62,168 nucleotides of DNA from a virus. The translations under genes were made by a program, and so were the position numbers. The DNA lies in the IMG/VR virus record IMGVR_UViG_3300018432_000570, positions 1-62,168 of that record; one strand, given 5' to 3'. The notes beneath the pieces were generated by a model. That model saw only the letters and a program-made list of their open reading frames with translations. It was not told the DNA's origin and searched no databases. Shown one piece after another: positions 27,068 through 34,895 of this stretch. Each line of letters begins with the position of its first letter. Position 1 is the stretch's first letter.

Positions 27068-27227
27068 CAGCCTGTCCCCATCTCCGGTCAGACTAAGCGA
27101 CTCGGACGGGCCCTTGTAGCAGACACCGAATTAACGCTGTGAGACTCTAAGGGTATCGATGCCTCTGCCAGAACGTAGAGGGAACGTCTCCTACAGTTTT
27201 AGGGGCTTTCCGGGCGTACTGGGTCTG

Positions 27228-27925
27228 TCACCGCCTACCCCATTGCTCGACGGCGGCCCCCTCCAGTGTCCTGAGATCATGAAGAACGTCGGCCGTCACA
27301 TCAACGCCGATCGGCCCGGCAACGGTCGGCAGGGCCCCGTAGTCCAGCCCTGTGCGAAACATCCCCGCCATGCCGGCGCCTACCCACCGCCACTGCGTCT
27401 GCATCGCTATAAAAAGGCTCCAGGCTGGCACCATGTCAGGCCAGAGTTCGATCTCGGCGCGCTCAGGCTCAGCAGGCGCGACCGTTGCATTGAGCCCGAC
27501 CGCGGCTAGCTGTTGCTCAACGGAGGGGCAGTCTTCTCGGCTTCCTCGGCCGCCGGCCCATCGGCGAGCGGCGCGGGCGAGTTTTTTTCCCGCACCTTCC
27601 CCTTGCCCTGCCAGGCCTCGCGGTAGCTGATCTGGAAGCCGAGAGCGAACCCGGGCACATTCTCCACGACCGCTTCCAAGTTCTCGGCTGTGAACGGGAA
27701 GGGCTTCTGGTCGGGCCCTCGAATTTGGCTCCAATCCCGGCCGACTCGCTTAGTGAAGTCGATCGTCCTTTCGTTGGACCTGCCTTCGACCATCTCTGTC
27801 ATCTCGGACAGCGGCAGAAACACCACCTTCATCCGGATTTCGTTCTTCTGCTCAAAGCCCTCTTCATCGAGGCCGTCCCAGGAAATGTCGATCCAGGCGG
27901 TCGGCTCTGCGGCGATAGTGAACAT
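27228..27925 (-). CDS. Tail chaperone G-GT fusion made by -1 frameshift
   Basis: Ribosomes slipping at 27581-27587 leave the 139-residue G frame after about 115 residues and read a further 117 residues to 27228. The second part contains IELWPDMVPAWSLFIAMQTQ, GMAGMFRTGLDYGALP and VLHDLRTLEGAAVE, the DUF1799 pattern found in tail-chaperone T domains. Known from lambda: the minor GT product and abundant G product together load tail-tube subunits on the tape measure. The T frame has no good start of its own. Confidence 0.82.
27506..27925 (-). CDS. Tail assembly chaperone G (zero-frame product)
   Basis: 139 residues. MFTIAAEPTAWIDISWDGLD and MKVVFLPLSEMTEMVEGRS open the protein; the C-terminus is low-complexity (PAPLADGPAAEEAEKTAPPL). 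It starts 9 bases after the tail-tube gene, the standard position. The slippery heptamer lies near its end. Confidence 0.78.
   Translation of the reverse strand: MFTIAAEPTAWIDISWDGLDEEGFEQKNEIRMKVVFLPLSEMTEMVEGRSNERTIDFTKRVGRDWSQIRGPDQKPFPFTAENLEAVVENVPGFALGFQISYREAWQGKGKVREKNSPAPLADGPAAEEAEKTAPPLSNS
27581..27587 (-). other. Slippery heptamer A AAA AAC for -1 frameshifting
   Basis: On the minus strand GGGAAAAAAAC gives the zero-frame codons GAA AAA AAC. The phase fits A AAA AAC exactly (AAC is codon 115 of G). A GC-rich segment follows that could form a stimulatory structure. Confidence 0.8.
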
Positions 27926-27933
27926 AGAAGTCC

Positions 27934-28878
27934 CTATTTGGAAGTGACGGTGATCTCGTCGTTGCCAGTGGCCGTCGACGGGAGGAAGCGGAGCGGAATA
28001 CTCATCATGACGATGCCCTGCTCCTCCGGAAACGTGATCACGCCCGTCTCTGCTCGCGCGGCATCGATCTGGACGATGTTGCCGGCGGCAGTACCGTGGA
28101 TAATCTGCAAGGCGCCCGTCGCACGGGATTCGAACTTGGTGATCGGGTTCTTGGTCGCGACCGTGGGCATTTCGACCAGGAGCTCCGCCGTGACCTCGCG
28201 ATTGCGGAACATAGCCTTGTCGGTCGGGCCGACGAGCGACCGCGGTTCGATCTTGTTGCCCATGTTGATCGTTAGGCGCCGCAGTGCGAACGCATAGCCG
28301 TCGAAGGTGAAGGTCGTGTTCGAGGTTGAGCAGATGACGGGGGTAGCCTGTCCAGCGAAGGTCGGCGTACTTGGCGCAGAGTCGGCGAGGATCCCCGAAG
28401 GTGGAAAGCCCATATATTCGAGATTGAACATTGGGATTTCGTCGTCCTCGAAAGTCATCGTCAGATTGGCGCGAGAGCCCAGGGATGCCATCTTGAGGCT
28501 GTCGAGGTAGGGCCACAGCGTCATGGTCGGCACCGCGGCGCTAATAGGCGCCTGAACGACTGACGAGCCGCCGACAGTTCCAGCGTCGAAACCTGCAGGG
28601 CGAAGAAATGGCATCCATGCCGGAGGGGTGATCGCGCTCACGCCCGAGCCGGCGATCTCTACGCCGAAACGAACCGGTCGGCGCACCTGGGCGTTGATCG
28701 AGGGGCGAGCTCCGAAATACTGGCCATCGGTGTTGCGGACACGGGTGTCCGCTTCCAGGCCGGAAGTGTCGAGTCCCACCGTAATCAGCGCATTCGACCC
28801 GACCGTCGGCGTGGCATCCGTGCCCTCGACGGTCTCGATCTTCCCGATTAGAAGTCTCTTTTCGAAGCTGTACGGCAT
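27934..28878 (-). CDS. Major tail tube protein
   Basis: 314 residues. Beta-rich with the typical opening RLLIGKIETVEGTDATPTVG, a regular distribution of Gly/Thr, and a C-terminal strand region ending in ATGNDEITVTSK. It precedes the two chaperone frames and the tape measure, as the tube gene does in long-tailed phages. The absence of sheath genes indicates a non-contractile tail. Confidence 0.8.
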   Translation of the reverse strand: MPYSFEKRLLIGKIETVEGTDATPTVGSNALITVGLDTSGLEADTRVRNTDGQYFGARPSINAQVRRPVRFGVEIAGSGVSAITPPAWMPFLRPAGFDAGTVGGSSVVQAPISAAVPTMTLWPYLDSLKMASLGSRANLTMTFEDDEIPMFNLEYMGFPPSGILADSAPSTPTFAGQATPVICSTSNTTFTFDGYAFALRRLTINMGNKIEPRSLVGPTDKAMFRNREVTAELLVEMPTVATKNPITKFESRATGALQIIHGTAAGNIVQIDAARAETGVITFPEEQGIVMMSIPLRFLPSTATGNDEITVTSK

Positions 28879-29234
28879 TAAGAGGTGCTCCCCTCAGCGG
28901 CCGGCGCAGACGCCGTCTGCGCCGGCAAGGCTTCGCGCGCGGAGCGCTCCACCGTCTGCAGCTTGGCAGCCCGCGCCTTTCGCGATCCAACGAATGTCGC
29001 GGTGGCCTTTTTCCCGATCTTTGCGACGGACTGGCGCGCCGGGACCTCGGGAGGGCCTGCAAACGCTGCGATCTGGTCGGGTGCAAGGACGCCGTCCGGG
29101 TCCGTCTTCCTGCCTGCCTTGTGGATCGCCATGGCCCGCGCCGGGCCGGAAGCAGGAAAGTCTCCGATCAGCTCATGACCGTTCTCATCGATCCTTGCCG
29201 GCCCCCAGTCAGGGTTGTCGGATTTCGCGGCCAT
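28878..29234 (-). CDS. Basic, low-complexity tail-region protein
   Basis: 118 residues from an ATG preceded by GAGGGG. N-terminal part WGPARIDENGHELIGDFP looks folded; the C-terminal third is Ala/Lys/Ser-rich and ends in a disordered tail. It abuts the tail tube gene. Function unknown. Confidence 0.65.
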   Translation of the reverse strand: MAAKSDNPDWGPARIDENGHELIGDFPASGPARAMAIHKAGRKTDPDGVLAPDQIAAFAGPPEVPARQSVAKIGKKATATFVGSRKARAAKLQTVERSAREALPAQTASAPAAEGSTS

Positions 29235-29286
29235 TCGGCACCCCTCAGGAAAAGACGTCCGAACGGTGCGTAATGTTAGCTGGTCG

Positions 29287-29308
29287 TGGAAGCCGGACGC
29301 GTGTCCGG
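29287..29308. repeat. Palindromic repeat abutting a stop codon (copy 1)
   Basis: CCGGAC-GCGT-GTCCGG at 29293-29308 touches the stop codon of the gene at 29309-29530. Twenty bases, 29287-29306, are identical to 38521-38540. A close palindrome lies at 33615-33630. Confidence 0.65.
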
Positions 29309-29530
29309 TTAGTCGGAGGCGATCCCTAGAGCGTCCATGACCGCCAGCCCCTTCTCGTTGGGCCAATAGGCCCATACGTACTCATCTCCCAGTCCGGACT
29401 CGTCCGCTTCCAGAAGGTTCAACATCAGCAATTCAGTGGTTGCATCGTCGAGACGGTGAAAGTCGCCGTCCCTCAAACGGTCAATCAATCCTGGAGCGAG
29501 GGTGCGAGCGATGACGGCTGCGTCGAACAT
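29309..29530 (-). CDS. Small tail-region protein, function unknown
   Basis: 73 residues, acidic and helical (RLDDATTELLMLNLLEADES) then DEYVWAYWPNEKGLAVMDAL. No recognised domain. Its stop is directly followed by palindromic repeat copy 1. Confidence 0.6.
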   Translation of the reverse strand: MFDAAVIARTLAPGLIDRLRDGDFHRLDDATTELLMLNLLEADESGLGDEYVWAYWPNEKGLAVMDALGIASD

Positions 29531-29560
29531 GCTTCATCATACCACGTCCTGGCACTGCGG

Positions 29561-29995
29561 TTAAGTCACCGCTTCCTCGGTCTCGATGTATTTGCAGTCG
29601 AAGAAGAGGTTGACCCAGATGAAGCCAGGCACGGTCTGACTGATGTCGGAATAGGCGTAGTCCAGTGCGGTCTCCGCTCCTGTCGGTTGCCAGCCCATCA
29701 TGTGACGCTTGATCGTGGAGCGGAGAGCTTCGACCTCGTCCGATCGTTCGCCCGCGGCGCGCTGGGCGGCGAGGGTGAAAGCAACGCATATCCGAGTCGA
29801 GACTCGCTGCGTCTTGGGTCCGCCGTCGCGGCGGCCGGGCTCGGCCGTCTCTTTGGGCAGAACGACGAAGGCGGTTTTCAGGAAGGACCCAGGATTGCGC
29901 ATCGCATCGGCCAAGCTGAGGACATCCTGAACCTGCCCGAAGAGGCCGCTCGCCTTCACCCTCGCCTTGAGGCTCGCGACTTCAATTCCCACCAA
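29561..29995 (-). CDS. Tail terminator-like protein (Gp37/DUF1834 type)
   Basis: 144 residues: LKARVKASGLFGQVQDVLSL, then TAFVVLPKETAEPG, a strand with QRVSTRICVAFTL, and GYAYSDI-like DYAYSDISQTVPGFIWVNLF near the end. This follows the tail-terminator fold layout, with a helix, then strands, and lies between the virion-morphogenesis and tail-tube genes. It would cap the tail tube and join it to the head. Confidence 0.65.
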   Translation of the reverse strand: MVGIEVASLKARVKASGLFGQVQDVLSLADAMRNPGSFLKTAFVVLPKETAEPGRRDGGPKTQRVSTRICVAFTLAAQRAAGERSDEVEALRSTIKRHMMGWQPTGAETALDYAYSDISQTVPGFIWVNLFFDCKYIETEEAVT

Positions 29996-30467
29996 AGGGC
30001 TCCTTCACCACGTCCGTCCAGAGATCCTCCAGGTCGGCCAAGTCCTGATCGTCAAAGCCGATGAAGGGGCGAGCTGGCAGATTGATGCCGGCGACGCCCC
30101 ATTGCAAGGCCGCAGCTTTCTGCTGGACGTCCCCCTGTGAATTTGCCCCGGTCCCAATCTCAACCTCGGTGTCTCGTGCTTCGTGGGAGATGCTCCCCCT
30201 CAGGGCGCCGCGGTCGGTCAAGGTCTTACCCGGCTGAACCTTGCCGCTGCTCGCGCGAGGCGCGAGCCCTAGAGCTGCTTTCGACGGAATCCAAGCGATG
30301 CCCCCCGGTCCGCGTTCAGTCTCGAACCGTTCAGCGATGCTGCCTTCGATGAGGATAGCCGAGGCCTCGAGTCCGGGTTTCAGGTCGTCGCCAAGGTCGA
30401 TCGCTCGCTGGAGTGCCCGGCCTAAGCCTCCGTCATCGACCGATACCTCCATCCGGATACCGCTCAT
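29982..30467 (-). CDS. Phage virion morphogenesis protein (Mu gpG-like)
   Basis: 161 residues from ATG 30467. RALQRAIDLGDDLKPGLEAS, then SIAERFETERGPGGIAWIPS, GKTLTDRGALRGSISHEA and PARPFIGFDDQDL. These are the signature blocks of the Mu G/P2-type tail completion family (PF05069). Overlaps both neighbours. Confidence 0.85.
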   Translation of the reverse strand: MSGIRMEVSVDDGGLGRALQRAIDLGDDLKPGLEASAILIEGSIAERFETERGPGGIAWIPSKAALGLAPRASSGKVQPGKTLTDRGALRGSISHEARDTEVEIGTGANSQGDVQQKAAALQWGVAGINLPARPFIGFDDQDLADLEDLWTDVVKEPFGGN

Positions 30468-30904
30468 TGCATCCGTCCGCGGTAAGAACCCAAGAGGCAA
30501 TCGGTGAAGATCTGCTCAGGCGCATAGACGATCGGTTCGTCCCCGGACGCCTCTTCGACGAGAACGCCCGCAAGCCCGACGAGCTCGACAATGCCCTTCG
30601 CTAGATCGCGCAGCCATGCCCTGGCCCGGTCTGCGCGAGCCGTGACCTCTTCGGTCGGCCGCATGGTGAATAGACGCTCCCGGGCCAGGTCGGCGACAAC
30701 GTCCTTGATTGCGGTCGGAACAGGAGCGAGCGGGAGGCTGCCAGCATAGCGCTTGGCCGCATAGGAGTCCGCCATATCGCTCGCAGCTTGGATCGCTGCA
30801 TCGAGTTTACTGTCGTCGATCGCCACCGCCTCAGGATCCGTGATCGAGATCGTCTCGGCTTCGTCGAAGCGGTCTAGATATTCGGCCTTGGTTAGATACG
30901 GCAT
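30464..30904 (-). CDS. DUF1320 head-tail connector protein (Mu gp36-like)
   Basis: 146 residues: MPYLTKAEYLDRFDEAE, then AIDDSKLDAAIQAASDMADS, YAAKRYAGSLPLAPVPTAIK and DVVADLARERLF. This is the DUF1320 pattern. Known members are small head completion proteins next to Mu-like head genes. Its stop overlaps the next start (ATGA). Confidence 0.85.
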   Translation of the reverse strand: MPYLTKAEYLDRFDEAETISITDPEAVAIDDSKLDAAIQAASDMADSYAAKRYAGSLPLAPVPTAIKDVVADLARERLFTMRPTEEVTARADRARAWLRDLAKGIVELVGLAGVLVEEASGDEPIVYAPEQIFTDCLLGSYRGRMQ

Positions 30905-30978
30905 CGGCTCACCTCAAACAGCAAAGGGCCGCCCGCGGCTTCCAAGCGGACGGCCCCTCACGCCCCAGCCTTGCTGGT

Positions 30979-31242
30979 TTACTTCTTGCGTGCGGTGGCC
31001 TTATCTCCGGCCTCCGAGCCGCCTTTGCGCCCATCGGCATCGTGATCGAGGGGGTCGGGCGCCTTGGCGCTGTCGCCATTGCTCGTCACCTTGGGATCGC
31101 CATCCTCGACCTTCGTCGAGTCGCCGCGATCCGCGAGGATATCGGCCGCCGCGCGGTTGTCGTCATTGACCTTCAGCTCATCGCCCTGGTCGTAGACCTT
31201 CCCGCCGAATTCCTGGCCGTTTAGATTGGAAAGATACTTCAT
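30979..31242 (-). CDS. Small acidic/lysine-rich head-region protein
   Basis: 87 residues from the ATG 7 bases after GGAGG. N-terminus MKYLSNLNGQEFGGKVYDQG, then a disordered Asp/Lys/Gly-rich tail. It follows the capsid gene at 12 bases. Possibly a head decoration or completion factor. Confidence 0.6.
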   Translation of the reverse strand: MKYLSNLNGQEFGGKVYDQGDELKVNDDNRAAADILADRGDSTKVEDGDPKVTSNGDSAKAPDPLDHDADGRKGGSEAGDKATARKK

Positions 31243-31254
31243 CGCCAAGCCTCC

Positions 31255-32217
31255 TTAGCCGCTGACCGCGTTGGTGAGGAGATAGCCGGCATAGGGCGCG
31301 ACGGTTTTCTCGTCGAGCATCTCGCCGTATTTGACCCGGACGCCGCCCATCAGACCCATCTGCGGATCATTATATTCGCCCGCGACGACGTCGCCCCATT
31401 GGAAGGTGTAGCCGAAGCTCGGATCCTCGGGGTTGTCGACCGTGCCGGTGCCGTTTGTGGGCGCGATCCGCAGCAGGGCGAAATGGTCACCCCAGATGGG
31501 CGCCGTCGTCATCGCCTGACCCTTTTTCGAGGTCTGCTGGATAGTGTTGCCGATGATTAGACGCTCCAGGCCCAGAATGGCCGCGAGCTCCGTTTGCGTC
31601 ACCATGCGCCCGCTGTTGCCCGACCCGCCCAATCGCTGTGAGACGGATGCGTTCAACTGGAGGCGGCGGAAGACGCGCTCACCCATGACGCCGGTGTTCG
31701 GCGGGATAAGCATCGACGCTTTGGCATCGAGGATGAGGTCCACCGGCTTACTGTCGACATGACCAAACTGGTCCGAGCCGCTCAGAGTGGCCTTGTAGCC
31801 GTTCTGAAAGTTCGCCGCGCTGAAGACACGGGCGGCAACCCTTTTTTCTCGTCCGAGCTGAACCTTGTCGACCAGCGTGCGGGTGGCGCGCGCACGGAAC
31901 GAGAAGGGCATGTTGCCCGACCGCGCCGCCGCCTCGTCGCGAAACGGTATTGGTGCCTCGAGGCCGTAGTCGTCGACGCTACCCGTCTCTTCCGTGGCGG
32001 TGAGCAGGAATTCGTTCAGCTTGGATCGCCGACCCGCCTGCGTGTCCGGAGCGTCGAACGCTTCTTCAATGGGATAGGACGGGTATTTGAATTCCGGCGC
32101 GTCGACGCGAACCCGAGGCATGACCTCGTCGGCTATATAGCCCCGGCTGCCTCGGTTGACGTTGCCGTAATCCAGCGCGATGGCGACCAACGCGGGATTG
32201 ATCGTGAATGGTGCCAT
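31255..32217 (-). CDS. Major capsid protein
   Basis: 320 residues: INPALVAIALDYGNVNRGSR, GYIADEVMPRVRVDAPEFKY, then DEAAARSGNMPFSFRARATR and a C-terminal GVRVKYGEMLDEKTVAPYAG. It is preceded by a decoration-like protein and a Mu-I-like scaffold/protease. Length, place and abundance-type codon use fit the capsid; the exact family name is not certain to me. Confidence 0.85.
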   Translation of the reverse strand: MAPFTINPALVAIALDYGNVNRGSRGYIADEVMPRVRVDAPEFKYPSYPIEEAFDAPDTQAGRRSKLNEFLLTATEETGSVDDYGLEAPIPFRDEAAARSGNMPFSFRARATRTLVDKVQLGREKRVAARVFSAANFQNGYKATLSGSDQFGHVDSKPVDLILDAKASMLIPPNTGVMGERVFRRLQLNASVSQRLGGSGNSGRMVTQTELAAILGLERLIIGNTIQQTSKKGQAMTTAPIWGDHFALLRIAPTNGTGTVDNPEDPSFGYTFQWGDVVAGEYNDPQMGLMGGVRVKYGEMLDEKTVAPYAGYLLTNAVSG

Positions 32218-32231
32218 TAGAAGCTACCCCC

Positions 32232-32618
32232 TTAAGCGCCCTGGACAGCGCCAGGCTGGACGATGATCATGCCGACGTCTCCGCTGACACCCGATACTTC
32301 GGCCTGACCGCCGTAGCTGTTGTTGACGCCCGCGCCGGGAGCCGCTGCCACGGCCTTGCCGTTGGCGTCCGAGGTAACGAACCCACCCCGCGTGATTGTG
32401 CCGGCGAAGTCGACCTCGGCAATGTTGCCGACCATAAAGACGTCGACACGATCGCCGATGGCAACGTCGAGGTCGGCCGAGACGCCGATGATGCTGTCGG
32501 TCGCTGCGGTGGCCTGAATGACCACCCCGTCCGCCGCGCCGAACTTCAGAAAGCGTCGCTTGGAAATGGCTCCGCCCGCCGTGTAGGGCTTCGTCAGACC
32601 GCTCGTGCTGATTCCCAT
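32232..32618 (-). CDS. Capsid decoration protein (DUF2190-like)
   Basis: 128 residues, Gly/Ala/Val-rich beta protein (GAISKRRFLKFGAADGVVIQ, SIIGVSADLDVAIGDRVDVF). Matches the small beta-barrel head-decoration/stabilisation proteins placed just before the capsid gene. Confidence 0.72.
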   Translation of the reverse strand: MGISTSGLTKPYTAGGAISKRRFLKFGAADGVVIQATAATDSIIGVSADLDVAIGDRVDVFMVGNIAEVDFAGTITRGGFVTSDANGKAVAAAPGAGVNNSYGGQAEVSGVSGDVGMIIVQPGAVQGA

Positions 32619-32622
32619 GGCG

Positions 32623-33576
32623 CTATGCCCCCTGCTTGGATTCGATGGTCGCGACCGCAGCCTCGAAGCTCACGGCCTTGCCGTCCTCGACGAGCTTGCG
32701 AGCCTGGGCTGTGATCTGGTCGGCGCTGAGAGGCCCGCCGTTCTTCTCGCCGCTCGGCGAAAGCGCTTCGAAGATGATCTGCGGCTGAGCGGCCGAAAGC
32801 AGCCCCTTGAGCCAGTCGGCCGGAGCGCACTTGGTCTCCGCGTCGAACTGCACCTCGGCGGCCGGAAGGTTGTTGAGGATCTCGGCCCATCCGTGGCTGT
32901 GGCCCGGAAGGACGCGCCCCTCTTTGACGCGATCGGCGACGAACGCGACGTTGGCCGCCTTGCGGTCGGTCTCGGCCTTCGAGGCGGCCGCATCGAGCAG
33001 GCTCTGAAGCCGATCGCGCTCGGTCACGGCAGCGTCGAATTCCGTCTTGGGAACGGTGTCTTTGTCGGCCACGGTCGGCCCTCCCTCGATTATGGTGAGA
33101 AGTTCGGTGCCGGCAGCGAACTCAACGACGAGAGCGGCGGCCGGAGCCACTCCCTCGATCTCGGACTCGTCGGCGGAGAAGCTGAGACGGGCCATGTCGG
33201 GGATGCCAGGCGCCGAGGCCCCCAGAAGACCAAGGTGACGGATATCCCACTTGCCGGGGGTTGGGTTCGCGGGGTCGGTGGGATGCCAGAACTTAATCGA
33301 TCGGTTGATGTATTTGCCGCCCCTGACCGCCTCGACGACGTCGGCCGCGATGTTCTTGAGTCCGAGGTATAGCTTCGAGCCGTCACGGCGCGCCCTCGCG
33401 ATCAACCCCTTGGCCGGATCGTCGCTCTGAGGGTGGCCGAGCACGAGAGGGGCCGGGCCGGTTTCGGCGCGGGCATTGTAGCTCGTCACGGCCTCGTCGA
33501 CATCGCGCTCCGTGATCCCGCGCGACGCAGGACCAACCCGGAATGCCTCGATCTCAGTGACCCGCTCTTCGCTCAT
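32623..33576 (-). CDS. Mu gpI-like head protease/scaffold
   Basis: 317 residues. N-terminal protease-like part: ITERDVDEAVTSYNARAETG, PLVLGHPQSDDPAKGLIARA (His in GHP), YINRSIKFW and HLGLLGASAPGIPDMA. The C-terminal half is a charged coiled coil (scaffold). In Mu the I protein is cleaved to a scaffold and matures the capsid. A second protease-like gene lies two genes upstream. Confidence 0.82.
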   Translation of the reverse strand: MSEERVTEIEAFRVGPASRGITERDVDEAVTSYNARAETGPAPLVLGHPQSDDPAKGLIARARRDGSKLYLGLKNIAADVVEAVRGGKYINRSIKFWHPTDPANPTPGKWDIRHLGLLGASAPGIPDMARLSFSADESEIEGVAPAAALVVEFAAGTELLTIIEGGPTVADKDTVPKTEFDAAVTERDRLQSLLDAAASKAETDRKAANVAFVADRVKEGRVLPGHSHGWAEILNNLPAAEVQFDAETKCAPADWLKGLLSAAQPQIIFEALSPSGEKNGGPLSADQITAQARKLVEDGKAVSFEAAVATIESKQGA

Positions 33577-33614
33577 GAGCGAGACGGTTGCGTTCTATGG
33601 CAATGGCTTAAAAC

Positions 33615-33630
33615 CCGGACGCGCGTCCGG
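33615..33630. repeat. Palindromic repeat abutting a stop codon (copy 2)
   Basis: CCGGACGCGCGTCCGG is a perfect 16-bp palindrome touching the TGA at 33631-33633. Downstream on the minus strand is GTTTTAAG, so it can also serve as a weak terminator. Confidence 0.6.
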
Positions 33631-34476
33631 TCAGTCCGTCATTAGGCGCTCCAGCAACGGGCCGATAAGGTTGGTGAATAACGTCCCCCAGATCGTAGCT
33701 CCCTGGGTAGACGTTCCCGAAATTAGCGGAGACCCCGCCAAACGTCGGTCATTCGCCCGCTGAACCTGCGCTACAGCCGCTTTTTCGGCCAACGCGCCGA
33801 CATTGTATGCCCAGAACTCACCTTCGCCGCTCGACAGGTCTCGTGCCTGCCGCAAGGCCTCGGTCGCCGCCGCTTCGTCGCTCACGCCCCCGTATCGGGC
33901 CGCCTGAGATCGGCTGAGCTGCGAGGCGATGCACCGACACTGGAACCCGCATGGTGGGTAAGCCTGAGCCCAAAAGGGATCATCGACTGGCCGAATGATG
34001 CCGTGCAGCGCAGCATGGGCCGGCCTAGTGCGGCTATCCATGACGGCCGAATAGCGGATATAGGGGAGGAACTGCTTGGTCCGCTGGGCGGCTCGCCATT
34101 TACCGACAGCCTGGGAAGTGCGGATATTCGTGTCATAGATCAATCGTACCCGGCGCCCGAGCGCCTTGTCGTCGAGCTGGGGCAGCCATCCTTTGTCCCG
34201 AAGGACGGGCATCATTCGATCAGCGAAGTCGGACTCCCCTCCCCCCTCGCGCATGGTACCGAGCAACCCTTCGTAGAGATCGGCGACGATATCCGATTCA
34301 GCCGTAGCCGCAGCGGTGAAGGCGCGGGCATATTCCTCGGCGCCGAGTTCCCGCCAACTTCGGATGGCCCGGGGGCGTTTGCGCTCGATTATGCGGATGA
34401 GTTCGGCCGTGTCGACCGCCAACGGATTGATGCGTGGGGGCGATGGGCTCTGCGGCTCGGCTCGAAAGGCGGTCAC
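33631..34476 (-). CDS. Mu gpF-like head morphogenesis protein
   Basis: 281 residues from GTG 34476 overlapping the previous stop (GTGA). RVRLIYDTNIRTSQAVGKW, YIRYSAVMDSRTRPAHAALH, GIIRPVDDPFWAQAYPPCGF and QCRCIASQLS are the conserved blocks of PF04233. Required for early head assembly in Mu-like and SPP1-like phages. Confidence 0.88.
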   Translation of the reverse strand: MTAFRAEPQSPSPPRINPLAVDTAELIRIIERKRPRAIRSWRELGAEEYARAFTAAATAESDIVADLYEGLLGTMREGGGESDFADRMMPVLRDKGWLPQLDDKALGRRVRLIYDTNIRTSQAVGKWRAAQRTKQFLPYIRYSAVMDSRTRPAHAALHGIIRPVDDPFWAQAYPPCGFQCRCIASQLSRSQAARYGGVSDEAAATEALRQARDLSSGEGEFWAYNVGALAEKAAVAQVQRANDRRLAGSPLISGTSTQGATIWGTLFTNLIGPLLERLMTD

Positions 34477-34895
34477 GTGGTTAGCGTCAAGACGGTGACC
34501 TTGCCCCCCGTCTTCGTGCATCGGCCAGCGGCGATGCGAACCGCCTCCTCGGGAGATTTACCGCAATCCATGGCCGCAAATGCAAATCTTGCCCCAGACC
34601 CGATAGCATAGGGTGGGTCGATTTCATCGAAGGTGCAATCGTAGAAGTACGTCCGAGGGCGCCGTCCTTGGGTTAGAACTAGGGCGGAAAACCCGCTAGA
34701 CAGCTTCGGCTTCTTGCCTCCCCGCTCCAGCCATTCTTCGAAGACGATGTCGTCCCCGGAGTCTCCGCAGAAGCCAATCAAGCTCCCTGAGGGAAGGCGT
34801 CTCACCTTCACGCTCGTCTCGTTAACGATGTAATCGTGGAACGTGATGCGCCCGTCCCCTGCCATGCTTTGGCCATCGGTGGCGATTGTTGTCAC
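34473..34895 (-). CDS. HslV/proteasome-like Ntn-hydrolase in the head operon
   Basis: 140 residues. The start MTTIATDGQSMAGDGR and VKVRRL match the HslV opening (TTI...AGDGQ...VKKVRRL), giving Thr2 as N-terminal nucleophile after Met removal, Asp14 and Lys30. Later YAIGSGARFAFAAM and KSPEEAVRIAA match the HslV IGSGG...AA...A segment. About 35 residues shorter than HslV. Known: such proteases need an N-terminal Thr and usually an unfoldase. No HslU is encoded nearby. It sits between portal and gpF-like genes with 4-base overlaps, so a role in head maturation or host HslU hijacking is inferred. Confidence 0.72.
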   Translation of the reverse strand: MTTIATDGQSMAGDGRITFHDYIVNETSVKVRRLPSGSLIGFCGDSGDDIVFEEWLERGGKKPKLSSGFSALVLTQGRRPRTYFYDCTFDEIDPPYAIGSGARFAFAAMDCGKSPEEAVRIAAGRCTKTGGKVTVLTLTT

